From assembly GCA_013330915.1 (NCBI GenBank), contig DUHK01000033.1:1-6743 (forward strand): DNA of 6,743 nt, read 5' to 3'. Origin of the DNA: Methanosphaera sp. Lineage in GTDB: Archaea > Methanobacteriota > Methanobacteria > Methanobacteriales > Methanobacteriaceae. The position numbers were made by a program, and so were the translations under genes. Below the pieces are notes generated by a model. It was not told where the DNA came from. It saw only the letters and a list, made by a program, of their open reading frames with translations, and ran no database searches. Positions 1 to 5,014 of the stretch are shown here, piece by piece (positions within the stretch are counted from its first letter, which is position 1; every line of letters begins with the position of its first letter).

Positions 1-8
1 GCTTTATT

Positions 9-29
9 TTTAATCTCACTGAGATTAAA
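9..29. repeat. Transcription-unit-boundary palindrome, copy 1
   Basis: Arms TTTAATCTCA and TGAGATTAAA flank a single central C, giving a perfect 21-bp dyad. The same sequence recurs at 5784-5804 and, one terminal base weaker, at 1982-2001. Copies 1 and 3 also share an extra T before and TC after the dyad. This copy lies just past the GP88 terminator, where the promoter of the next unit to the left would be expected upstream of its gene, but that promoter is outside the window. No U-tract follows on either strand, so an operator or other protein-binding site is more likely than a terminator. The role is inferred from position only. Confidence 0.7.
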
Positions 30-37
30 TCATGGAT

Positions 38-53
38 GAAAAGGATCCTTTTC
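38..53. repeat. 16-bp perfect palindrome around GGATCC
   Basis: GAAAAGGATCCTTTTC is a perfect inverted repeat lying between the unit-boundary palindrome (9-29) and the GP88 terminator. Its core AAGGATCCTTTTCT recurs at 6421-6434 inside the 118-aa gene. It may simply reflect the richness in GATC seen across the window. No function can be assigned. Confidence 0.4.
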
Positions 54-80
54 TGAAATTTGATCGATCAAGTGTTAAGA

Positions 81-122
81 AATATAAAAAGGGTGAACTT
101 GATTTTTTCATCAAGTCCACCC
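81..122 (-). terminator. Rho-independent terminator after GP88
   Basis: Read on the minus strand, the arms GGGTGGACTTGAT (122-110) and ATCAAGTTCACCC (103-91) pair over 13 bp with one G-U wobble and a 6-nt loop. The run TTTTTATATT (90-81) follows at once. The hairpin starts about 25 nt past the GP88 stop codon. It closes the unit made of the 99-, 56- and 73-aa genes and GP88. Confidence 0.88.
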
Positions 123-146
123 AGAAACAAAGAATTATGTTAGAAT

Positions 147-980
147 TTACATCACAACATCAGGATTATTTTCTGTCTTTACTACGAAAGGATCATCAAT
201 ATCCTTTGCGTACATTACCTTACCGTCTTTTGCAATAGGATGAAATTCAAGTCCCATAATGCAACCTTTGGGATCAAGGTATCTCATATCGTATCCGTTT
301 GCATCGATCACCTTATATCCTTTGTAGGTTTTAGGCATAGTTTCACTGTCGAATACAACCGCAACTTTACCACCGTCATTCAGGAATTGTTCACACTGAT
401 CCCAGTTGTAACCGTCATAGGAGAAAGTAATATCATAGTTAGGATAGAACTTCATAAGTTTGGTACGGTTATATACCTTTGTATAGTCATAGAACTGCAC
501 ATCAGGAAAAATCTCCAGAATATTCTTTCCGTCTTTTTTCATAATCTCAGGTGAGAGATCAGACGTACCGTTAAGGCGTACAGAAAATTCCATTCCGTGA
601 CGTTCAGCATAAGATCGATCCCTGTTGATTTCGTGGATAAGAATATCCATATAGAGATCACGATCATTGTAGAACAGTTTAGTCTTTTTAATTCTGGAAA
701 TATTAATAAGGCTCTGTTTGATATTTTCCTTACCGTTTGAGAGAATATCAGCCTTATTGTGTCCTGCTGAGTTAAGGCACAATTCCTTACAGTGTTGTGA
801 CATCGGGCATACGTTGATACGAGTACCCTTCTTTGTGCGACCAGCCATGTTTGCAGGAGCGAGATACACACAATATGTAGCGACATTGTGAGTATAAGAC
901 TTCATCATCTTTGCTGATTTTTTCAGACCACCAAGATAGTTGAAACCTGCTGCTTTAAGTGCTTTACCGTAACCTTCCAT
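147..980 (-). CDS. GP88 family protein (phage gene product 88-like)
   Basis: This 277-aa protein looks like the GP88 family, found in phages and mobile elements, whose biochemical role I do not know. Recognition rests on the N-terminal Cys cluster: C37, then C58-x5-C64-x3-C68 running into LNSAGH, a form of the family's CP...C...CLxxAG signature. Further on come RLNGTSD (135-141), YDYTK (164-168) and a C-terminal PFVVK (264-268). The Cys and His spacing could bind a metal or an Fe-S cluster, which is inference. There is no signal peptide or membrane segment, so it is probably cytoplasmic. The start fits: it lies 57 bases past the -7 element of its own promoter (1037-1102) and follows ATT, as at neighbouring starts. 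It is the last gene before the terminator at 81-122 and could also be reached by read-through from the 73-aa gene. GATCGATC at 613-620 encodes DRS here. Confidence 0.85.
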   Translation of the reverse strand: MEGYGKALKAAGFNYLGGLKKSAKMMKSYTHNVATYCVYLAPANMAGRTKKGTRINVCPMSQHCKELCLNSAGHNKADILSNGKENIKQSLINISRIKKTKLFYNDRDLYMDILIHEINRDRSYAERHGMEFSVRLNGTSDLSPEIMKKDGKNILEIFPDVQFYDYTKVYNRTKLMKFYPNYDITFSYDGYNWDQCEQFLNDGGKVAVVFDSETMPKTYKGYKVIDANGYDMRYLDPKGCIMGLEFHPIAKDGKVMYAKDIDDPFVVKTENNPDVVM

Positions 981-1036
981 AATGCTTTTTGTTTTTTAAT
1001 TACTTTTGTTTATTACTTTTGTTTTTAATTATGATG

Positions 1037-1102
1037 CAAAGGTAATACTTTTATTTTAATCCACCAAATATTTTCTGTTAAAAGATGTTAATAAGATCGA
1101 TC
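1037..1102 (-). promoter_or_regulatory. Promoter P1 for GP88
   Basis: Read on the minus strand, the -7 element TACCTTTG is at 1044-1037 and the -33 TTTG at 1068-1065, 20 bp apart. Two direct TTAAC boxes, at 1081-1077 and 1091-1087, are one helical turn apart, and the nearer one is 8 bp from TTTG. GATCGATC (1095-1102) lies 3 bp beyond the outer box. TAnnTTTG with an upstream TTTG is the known Bacteroidetes housekeeping promoter. The start is expected near 1030, giving an A-rich, G-poor leader of about 50 nt. No terminator separates it from the 73-aa gene, so it acts inside the unit. Confidence 0.85.
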
Positions 1103-1106
1103 TTTT

Positions 1107-1328
1107 TTAATAGTCATACTTACATTCATCATGCACAACAAGGCAAGGAAAGTCCGTAGGTTTACCTTTAATCTCAGGCTGTTCCTTTAACTTGAACATC
1201 TTTACTATATCGTTATACTTCAACACCTCAACCTCATTGCTATTCCAAGATAGGCTGTTTGTTGAAACGAGTTTGGCATCCTCTGGAAAATTCTCCAGTA
1301 ACCATTTTGCAAATCCTCTTACATTCAT
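1107..1328 (-). CDS. Small protein of unknown function (73 aa)
   Basis: I cannot name a family. The N-terminus reads MNVRGFAKWLLENFPEDAKLV. The pattern of a short helix followed by FPEDA and a hydrophobic strand is common in small phage proteins, so a compact cytoplasmic alpha/beta domain is likely. Residue C62 and the C-terminal segment CKYDY carry no recognisable metal-binding pattern. It is third in the unit from promoter P2, 12 nt after the stop of the 56-aa gene, which implies co-transcription. Its stop codon lies 4 bp from the GATCGATC box of P1, so its 3' end abuts the GP88 promoter. Confidence 0.72.
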   Translation of the reverse strand: MNVRGFAKWLLENFPEDAKLVSTNSLSWNSNEVEVLKYNDIVKMFKLKEQPEIKGKPTDFPCLVVHDECKYDY

Positions 1329-1340
1329 AGTAATTTTGTT

Positions 1341-1511
1341 TTAGTTTATTCCTTCAAGACAAATCATATTGCCGTAACTGTCAATCTCATAGAGATCGAT
1401 CACACCGTCTGGATCCTCATTGATACAGTCTGTGTATTCCTGCAAGGCTACATTATAGTCATCACCTTCCCATACACATTCTGAATTTGCATATACATTA
1501 TACTTACTCAT
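1341..1511 (-). CDS. Small acidic protein of unknown function (56 aa)
   Basis: No family is recognised. The protein begins MSKYNVYANSE and reads like a compact beta-alpha-beta fold (YNVYAN, then a helix around YNVALQEYTDCI, then VIDLYEID). It is rich in Asp and Glu. An in-frame ATG four codons upstream (1523) would give 60 aa. I prefer 1511 because the MSK start matches the neighbouring 99-aa protein and it leaves an 18-nt gap after that gene's stop, close to other gaps here; the upstream ATG would leave 6 nt. GATCGATC at 1394-1401 is read as V-I-D-L. It is co-transcribed with its neighbours from P2. Confidence 0.68.
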   Translation of the reverse strand: MSKYNVYANSECVWEGDDYNVALQEYTDCINEDPDGVIDLYEIDSYGNMICLEGIN

Positions 1512-1529
1512 AGTCTTAATCATTAAATG

Positions 1530-1829
1530 TTAATAAACTGCTACATCGCCAAGTGCCTGTGAAAAATCACCCAAATGATCAGTGAAAGCATATACATCCG
1601 CACCATGTAATTTTGCATTGGTAAGAAACTCCTCATATTCCTTATCGTTATCTTCCTGAGCATTTTCGATAAAGCGATCCAGCATATATGGATCAACTTC
1701 CTCCAGAGAATAGTTACCTCCATTCTCATTCTGATCGATCATTTTTACTGCAAGGTCATGCTGTTCTCGTGTCAAGCCGAAACTTTCAACCTTACTTACT
1801 TTGCTTAAATTTGTCACTAACTTACTCAT
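1530..1829 (-). CDS. Acidic protein of unknown function (99 aa)
   Basis: No family is recognised. It is strongly acidic, with a likely helical middle (EEVDPYMLDRFIENAQEDND and onward) and a C-terminus ending in GDFSQALGDVAVY. There is no signal peptide, membrane segment or cysteine. It is the first gene of its unit: the start codon lies 53 bases past the -7 element of promoter P2 and follows the AATT seen before most starts here. Small acidic first genes in phage blocks are sometimes DNA-mimic or anti-defence proteins, but nothing in this sequence identifies one. GATCGATC at 1733-1740 is read as M-I-D-Q. Confidence 0.75.
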   Translation of the reverse strand: MSKLVTNLSKVSKVESFGLTREQHDLAVKMIDQNENGGNYSLEEVDPYMLDRFIENAQEDNDKEYEEFLTNAKLHGADVYAFTDHLGDFSQALGDVAVY

Positions 1830-1881
1830 AATTACTTTGTTTTAATTGTTTATTACTAATGTTTGTTATCTTTATTTTGTG

Positions 1882-1936
1882 CAAAGGTACTACAAATAAT
1901 TGATACCTCCAAATTTTTTCTGTTAAAAAGTGTTAA
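1882..1936 (-). promoter_or_regulatory. Promoter P2 for the 99/56/73-aa genes
   Basis: Read on the minus strand, the -7 TACCTTTG is at 1889-1882, TTTG at 1913-1910 (20-bp spacer) and TTAAC boxes at 1926-1922 and 1936-1932, with the same spacings as the other four promoters. Unlike P1, P3 and P5 it has no GATCGATC next to the outer TTAAC. It is the only promoter seen at the head of unit C, and palindrome copy 2 lies about 46 bp further upstream. The leader to the 99-aa gene is about 46 nt, A-rich and G-poor. Confidence 0.87.
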
Positions 1937-1981
1937 TAATAAAATATTTTTTTGGAAGATAATAATAGGCTGAGTACAGGA

Positions 1982-2001
1982 TTTAATCTCACTGAGATTA
2001 A
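1982..2001. repeat. Transcription-unit-boundary palindrome, copy 2
   Basis: The arms TTAATCTCA and TGAGATTAA around a central C form a 19-bp dyad at 1983-2001; the next base pair, present in copies 1 and 3, is lost. It lies between the unit B terminator (2051-2095) and promoter P2, a little over 100 bp upstream of the predicted P2 start. The rest of the 1830-2126 gap holds P2, its leader and the terminator; I see no further gene there. Confidence 0.7.
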
Positions 2002-2050
2002 TTGCTGTTGTAGCAAGTACAAATTTCATCCGTTGTGATAGAAAACAAAA

Positions 2051-2095
2051 TGTTAAAAAATAAGAAAGGATCGATCCTAATTAAAGAACCGATCC
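2051..2095 (-). terminator. Rho-independent terminator after the 161-aa gene, containing GATCGATC
   Basis: On the minus strand the arms GGATCGGTTC (2095-2086) and GGATCGATCC (2077-2068) form a 10-bp stem with two G-U wobbles and an 8-nt loop. TTTCTTATTTTTT follows. One whole arm is built on the GATCGATC octamer (2069-2076). It lies about 30 nt past the stop of the 161-aa gene and ends unit B. Confidence 0.78.
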
Positions 2096-2126
2096 AATCC
2101 AAAACAAAAGTATATTATGGAAGTAA

Positions 2127-2612
2127 TTATCCGTATATAAGTTCGTTGAATGTGATTATCTGCATAAGTGCATCTGCATCAGTCAGATCCAAGTCGCAGC
2201 AATCTTCATCAGCAAATTCGTTAAAGCACTGTCGAATGAATTTAGTATCATTGTTAGTCTTGTACGTTCCGTTTGCTGCACGTTCCAATCCTTCAACAAT
2301 ATCAGTCAGTGTAAGTGTGTACTGAGCATATTCTTCATCGCCGTATTCCTCTTTGATAAGTTCACCGTTCTTGCTATACACCTCACCTTCCGAATAGTCA
2401 TCATAGATATAAACCTCACCACCGTTAAGAAGTACATCTGCAATATGATCCTCATAGCAGTCACCTTCTTTCTTATCCTTTGGAATGGAGTTGTAGAAAT
2501 CCTTATTATATTCTGCACTCAGGTAAGAAGATCCATAAAGCGCAGTAGAGAAAAGGTTTACTAAATCCTCGTGTGTAATATCAATTATCTCAACATTATT
2601 TTTCACTTTCAT
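2127..2612 (-). CDS. Acidic protein of unknown function (161 aa)
   Basis: The protein has clear conserved-looking blocks: IIDITHEDLVNLFSTALYGS near residues 9-28, CYEDHIADVLLNGGEVYIYD at 52-71, and a C-terminal DADALMQIITFNELIYG at 145-161. From memory these resemble hypothetical proteins carried on Bacteroidales mobile elements, but I cannot attach a family name or function. It is acidic and lacks signal peptide and membrane segments. A double cysteine (C138-C139) lies in a DED/DLD acidic stretch. It is last in unit B, 13 nt after the stop of the 78-aa gene, and ahead of the terminator at 2051-2095, so it is probably translated from the P3 and longer transcripts. Confidence 0.78.
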   Translation of the reverse strand: MKVKNNVEIIDITHEDLVNLFSTALYGSSYLSAEYNKDFYNSIPKDKKEGDCYEDHIADVLLNGGEVYIYDDYSEGEVYSKNGELIKEEYGDEEYAQYTLTLTDIVEGLERAANGTYKTNNDTKFIRQCFNEFADEDCCDLDLTDADALMQIITFNELIYG

Positions 2613-2625
2613 GTTTTATTTGCTT

Positions 2626-2862
2626 TTAATACATTTTAACAATCGCCATCAGTTCCCTGTAAGTAAGTTCTGTCAAAGGAATGAACCACTTTTCTCCGAC
2701 ACACATAACACCAAGTTCGTTGTCATCAACACAAACCCTGTCCAGTGTAACAAGATTACCTTCTCCACCCTCGTATTCATGTACCTGCATACCGTTAAGA
2801 TGGATCGATCCATTCTCCTTATAGAGTTTCTTTACTCTTGCTACAAGTTGTTTTGTTGTCAT
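2626..2862 (-). CDS. Small protein of unknown function (78 aa)
   Basis: No family is recognised. The N-terminus (MTTKQLVARVKKLYKENGS) is a basic amphipathic helix. It is followed by a beta-rich middle (VHEYEGGEGNLVTLDRVCVDD and WFIPLTELT) and a short C-terminal helix, a layout typical of small phage accessory proteins. Two cysteines (44 and 54) do not make a zinc motif. It is the middle gene of the 143/78/161-aa run, 45 nt after the stop of the 143-aa gene. The spacer is almost pure A/T with no Shine-Dalgarno. GATCGATC at 2803-2810 is read as G-S-I-H, a different frame from its use in most neighbours. Confidence 0.73.
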   Translation of the reverse strand: MTTKQLVARVKKLYKENGSIHLNGMQVHEYEGGEGNLVTLDRVCVDDNELGVMCVGEKWFIPLTELTYRELMAIVKMY

Positions 2863-2907
2863 AATATTTTATATTTTATTGTTAAAAAAATATTCAGAAA
2901 TAATTTT

Positions 2908-3339
2908 TCAGAAAGAAGCGAATTGTATCCAAGAAGAATTTTTATCCCTTTCCTCCCAGAAAGTCTGCATGATTTTCAGGATTTCCTCCATAGAATATCC
3001 TTCGAGTCTTTCTGCATTGTCGATCACATCATTTAAGTCATAGTCGTCTGGATCAAACTTTTCCCAATCTGGTGTATCATCTGGTGAAGCAAGATCAGAT
3101 AAGTCAATATCATTGAGATCCATATCTTTCTTCTTAGCCTCGATAATTCTTGTAAGAATAGTCATTGCTCTCTCATAGTCCTCGCATGACATTTCAAAGT
3201 CAGATGAATATTCATCCTGTTCGCATACATCACAGCCAAGCGATGAAAGTAAGTCCTTGAACTCCTCGAAAGCCCAGTTGAAGGCTCTTGATGCACCATA
3301 CTCTCTCTGTTTCTTTACTACATGAACTAATTTTCCCAT
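2908..3339 (-). CDS. Highly acidic protein of unknown function (143 aa)
   Basis: No family is recognised. An N-terminal basic and aromatic region (to about residue 30) is followed by three cysteines (C36, C39, C52) and then a very acidic tract at residues 72-107, where 15 of 36 residues are Asp or Glu and only one is basic. The C-terminus (IMQTFWEERDKNSSWIQFASF) is aromatic. A tract this acidic could mimic DNA or bind a basic partner, but no known DNA-mimic motif is visible, so that is speculation. Its start lies 54 bases past the -7 element of P3 and follows AATT. It heads the 143/78/161-aa run. Confidence 0.77.
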   Translation of the reverse strand: MGKLVHVVKKQREYGASRAFNWAFEEFKDLLSSLGCDVCEQDEYSSDFEMSCEDYERAMTILTRIIEAKKKDMDLNDIDLSDLASPDDTPDWEKFDPDDYDLNDVIDNAERLEGYSMEEILKIMQTFWEERDKNSSWIQFASF

Positions 3340-3392
3340 AATTCTTTTGTCTTTTAATTGTTTATATTATTGTTTGTTTATTAATAACGATG

Positions 3393-3458
3393 CAAAGGTA
3401 CGAATAAAAAACTATACTACCAAATTATTTTAGTTAAAAATTGTTAATAAGATCGATT
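3393..3458 (-). promoter_or_regulatory. Promoter P3 for the 143/78/161-aa genes
   Basis: On the minus strand, TACCTTTG is at 3400-3393, TTTG at 3424-3421, and TTAAC boxes at 3437-3433 and 3447-3443, all with the spacings of the other promoters. GATCGATT (3451-3458) occupies the octamer position 3 bp outside the outer box; it is one base off the octamer because it overlaps the stop codon of the 296-aa gene. The promoter and leader closely match P4, including shared runs of 14-19 bases. It is internal to unit B, with no terminator upstream. Confidence 0.86.
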
Positions 3459-4347
3459 AGCACAAGTAAGTTTCCTGCCAATCCTCACACAAAGGATTAA
3501 GTGTAGTCAGTCTGATAGATAATGGATTACCACCGCATGGATTAAACAGATGATAGCCGTTATCTTCATCACGATAGCCACTCTTGAAACCAGATTTCCA
3601 GTTCTCGAAGCACCACTTAACAGCCTCACTTGTAACGTTATATCCGTTATCACGGAAAAAATTTATAATTTTTATAGCAGTAACTTTCTTGTCAAGTTCT
3701 GGATCATCCATATAGACATTCATATTAAAATCCAGATAGTCATAGCAGTTCACCTCCTTTGCCTGTTTGTTTTTGATAAGTTCGTTAAGTGTAGTGAAAC
3801 CGTCATACTTATCTCCAAGTGTAAGTTCACCACCTTTCCTGACAATAACACCTTTGTCAAGATCAAGTATGAAGTCGTATCCAAGATAGAATTTGTTGTC
3901 TTTGTTGTAAAGGGAGATAATCCTACCGTCATTCAGTTGTACGCCTCTCTGAGTTTCTGATCGATCCTTCACAAAGTATATCTTATCAAACCCATAGTTT
4001 GAGTTAAGTTCGTTTACGATAATAACCTGATCCTCCAGTGCAATATCATCTAAGTTTATTTCCTCGTCACTACCATAGATATTAAACCAGATAGTACCAT
4101 CAGTAGGTTCCTGCCAAGCGGAAACGATATTAGTCTTTTCCAAGTCGTACAATCCAATAACCTCACCATTGAGAATAATATCACAAGTGATTTTGTTATC
4201 CTCGTCAGTATCCATAAGAATACGTGATAGGTTTTGTCTGATAGCCTCGATCAGAATATCATTCTGATCTTTGCAGTGTTCATACATAGAGTTGATTTCC
4301 TCAGCACTCTTGTTTGCTGCAAGTTGAATAATCTTTTCCTGTTCCAT
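3457..4347 (-). CDS. Protein of unknown function (296 aa)
   Basis: This is the largest product of the window and I do not recognise its family. The N-terminus (about residues 1-48) is helical. The middle (about 50-185) is beta-rich, with repeated short strands such as IIVNELNSN, IYFVKD, RGVQLNDGRIISLYN and FYLGYDFILDL. The C-terminal part (about 220-296) looks like a helical domain ending in HLFNPCGGNPLSIRL and a tail with cysteines at 271, 287 and 296. It has no signal peptide or membrane helix and is acidic overall. It has its own promoter P4, with the start 53 bases past the -7 element, and is flanked by the near-identical P3 and P4 cassettes. Its stop overlaps the upstream box of P3. GATCGATC at 3959-3966 is read as D-R-S. 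Confidence 0.8.
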   Translation of the reverse strand: MEQEKIIQLAANKSAEEINSMYEHCKDQNDILIEAIRQNLSRILMDTDEDNKITCDIILNGEVIGLYDLEKTNIVSAWQEPTDGTIWFNIYGSDEEINLDDIALEDQVIIVNELNSNYGFDKIYFVKDRSETQRGVQLNDGRIISLYNKDNKFYLGYDFILDLDKGVIVRKGGELTLGDKYDGFTTLNELIKNKQAKEVNCYDYLDFNMNVYMDDPELDKKVTAIKIINFFRDNGYNVTSEAVKWCFENWKSGFKSGYRDEDNGYHLFNPCGGNPLSIRLTTLNPLCEDWQETYLC

Positions 4348-4399
4348 AATTACTTTGTTTTTATTTGTTATTACTATTGTTTGTTTATTAATTACGATG

Positions 4400-4454
4400 C
4401 AAAGGTAAGAATAAAAAATAATACATCCAAATTATTTTAGTTAAATTTTGTTAA
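4400..4454 (-). promoter_or_regulatory. Promoter P4 for the 296-aa gene
   Basis: On the minus strand, TACCTTTG is at 4407-4400, TTTG at 4431-4428 (20-bp spacer), and TTAAC boxes at 4444-4440 and 4454-4450. Spacings match the other promoters exactly. As with P2, no GATCGATC lies beside the outer box. The 46-nt or so leader is A-rich with few G residues and closely resembles that of P3. It is internal to unit B, directly after the stop of the 169-aa gene. Confidence 0.86.
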
Positions 4455-4472
4455 ATGATGAAAAATATTTTT

Positions 4473-4982
4473 CTATTTTACCTTATATAAATTATACACA
4501 TAGACAAAATCAATCTCTGGCTCGTCTGCAATATATTCACACATAGGATTTTGATCACCTATATACTTACCCCATTTGTGCCAACGCCATCCACCAACAT
4601 AAGGCTGATCTTTCTTTGATATTTTACACAGCACTATAATGAAATGTTCATCACTGTTTACACAAGCGATAGCATCTTCATCCCTTTCAATAATCTGTTT
4701 GTAGTTGTCACATACACCATAAGGAAAGAAATGATAAATTCCATTCTCCATTATTTCATGATCGACCAAATTTTGAGAAGGATCGATCACATTATAAGGT
4801 TTATTAACATCATAAAATTCATACACGCCTTCATCCAGTTTCTCGAACACGTCTGAAACCTTTGCATCTTTGTAAAAATTATAGACATCTTCGCTAAAAG
4901 ACTCTTTTAATGATTTAAGCGTTTCTTCTCTGTTGAAGAATACAAGTTCCCTGTCTGGATTATAAACTATATCTTTAATCAT
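4473..4982 (-). CDS. Trp-rich-motif protein of unknown function (169 aa)
   Basis: No family name can be given. The striking element is GGWRWHKWGKYIG at residues 130-142, with three tryptophans and a basic core. I have the impression this motif recurs in hypothetical proteins of Bacteroidales mobile elements, but cannot verify it. The rest alternates short strands (VYEFYDV, GIYHFFPYGV, HFIIVLCKI and a C-terminal FVYVYNLYKVK), suggesting a mostly beta fold without membrane segments. It follows the SprT-like gene by 28 nt and so is co-transcribed from P5. It ends in TAG, the only amber stop in the window. GATCGATC at 4781-4788 is read as V-I-D-P. Confidence 0.78.
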   Translation of the reverse strand: MIKDIVYNPDRELVFFNREETLKSLKESFSEDVYNFYKDAKVSDVFEKLDEGVYEFYDVNKPYNVIDPSQNLVDHEIMENGIYHFFPYGVCDNYKQIIERDEDAIACVNSDEHFIIVLCKISKKDQPYVGGWRWHKWGKYIGDQNPMCEYIADEPEIDFVYVYNLYKVK

Positions 4983-4994
4983 AAATGTAAATAT

Positions 4995-5014
4995 TTTGTG
5001 TTAATATTTGTTAA
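4995..5014 (-). promoter_or_regulatory. Partial copy of the promoter upstream element, no -7 box
   Basis: On the minus strand two TTAAC boxes (5014-5010 and 5004-5000) have the same 5-bp gap as in P1-P5, and 8 bp further on comes TTTAC in place of TTTGG. No TAnnTTTG is found 20 bp beyond, so this is probably a decayed or half promoter at the SprT/169-aa gene junction. It overlaps the SprT-like gene's stop codon. Confidence 0.3.

Noticed and set aside
9..29. Boundary palindrome as an intrinsic terminator
   Set aside because: No U-run follows on either strand, and a strong separate terminator already lies next to each copy.
32..554. Two plus-strand open frames (32-238 and 240-554)
   Set aside because: They run antisense through the GP88 terminator and the GP88 gene, have no plus-strand promoter, and GP88 has clear family motifs on the minus strand.
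1383..1397. Weak look-alikes of the boundary palindrome at 1383-1397 and 543-557
   Set aside because: They have several mismatches, lie inside coding sequence away from any boundary, and can arise by chance in AT-rich sequence.
539..2518. Minus-strand frames at 539-886, 1541-1729 and 2306-2518
   Set aside because: They lie in the +1 or +2 frame inside the GP88, 99-aa and 161-aa genes and have no own start context.
2611..3036. Plus-strand open frame of 141 codons
   Set aside because: It is antisense to the 78-aa and 143-aa genes, has no promoter of the local type, and its translation is a mix of Phe, Cys and His typical of a reverse-strand shadow.
4460..4473. AT-only palindrome GAAAAATATTTTTC just past the 169-aa gene as a possible terminator
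   Set aside because: The stem has almost no G-C pairs, has no proper loop and overlaps the stop codon; read-through into P4 and beyond is more likely.
4473..4475. TAG recoding as in some Prevotella megaphages
   Set aside because: The 169-aa gene ends at a TAG directly before P4, and the other genes end cleanly at TAA or TGA, so there is no sign of TAG being read as an amino acid.
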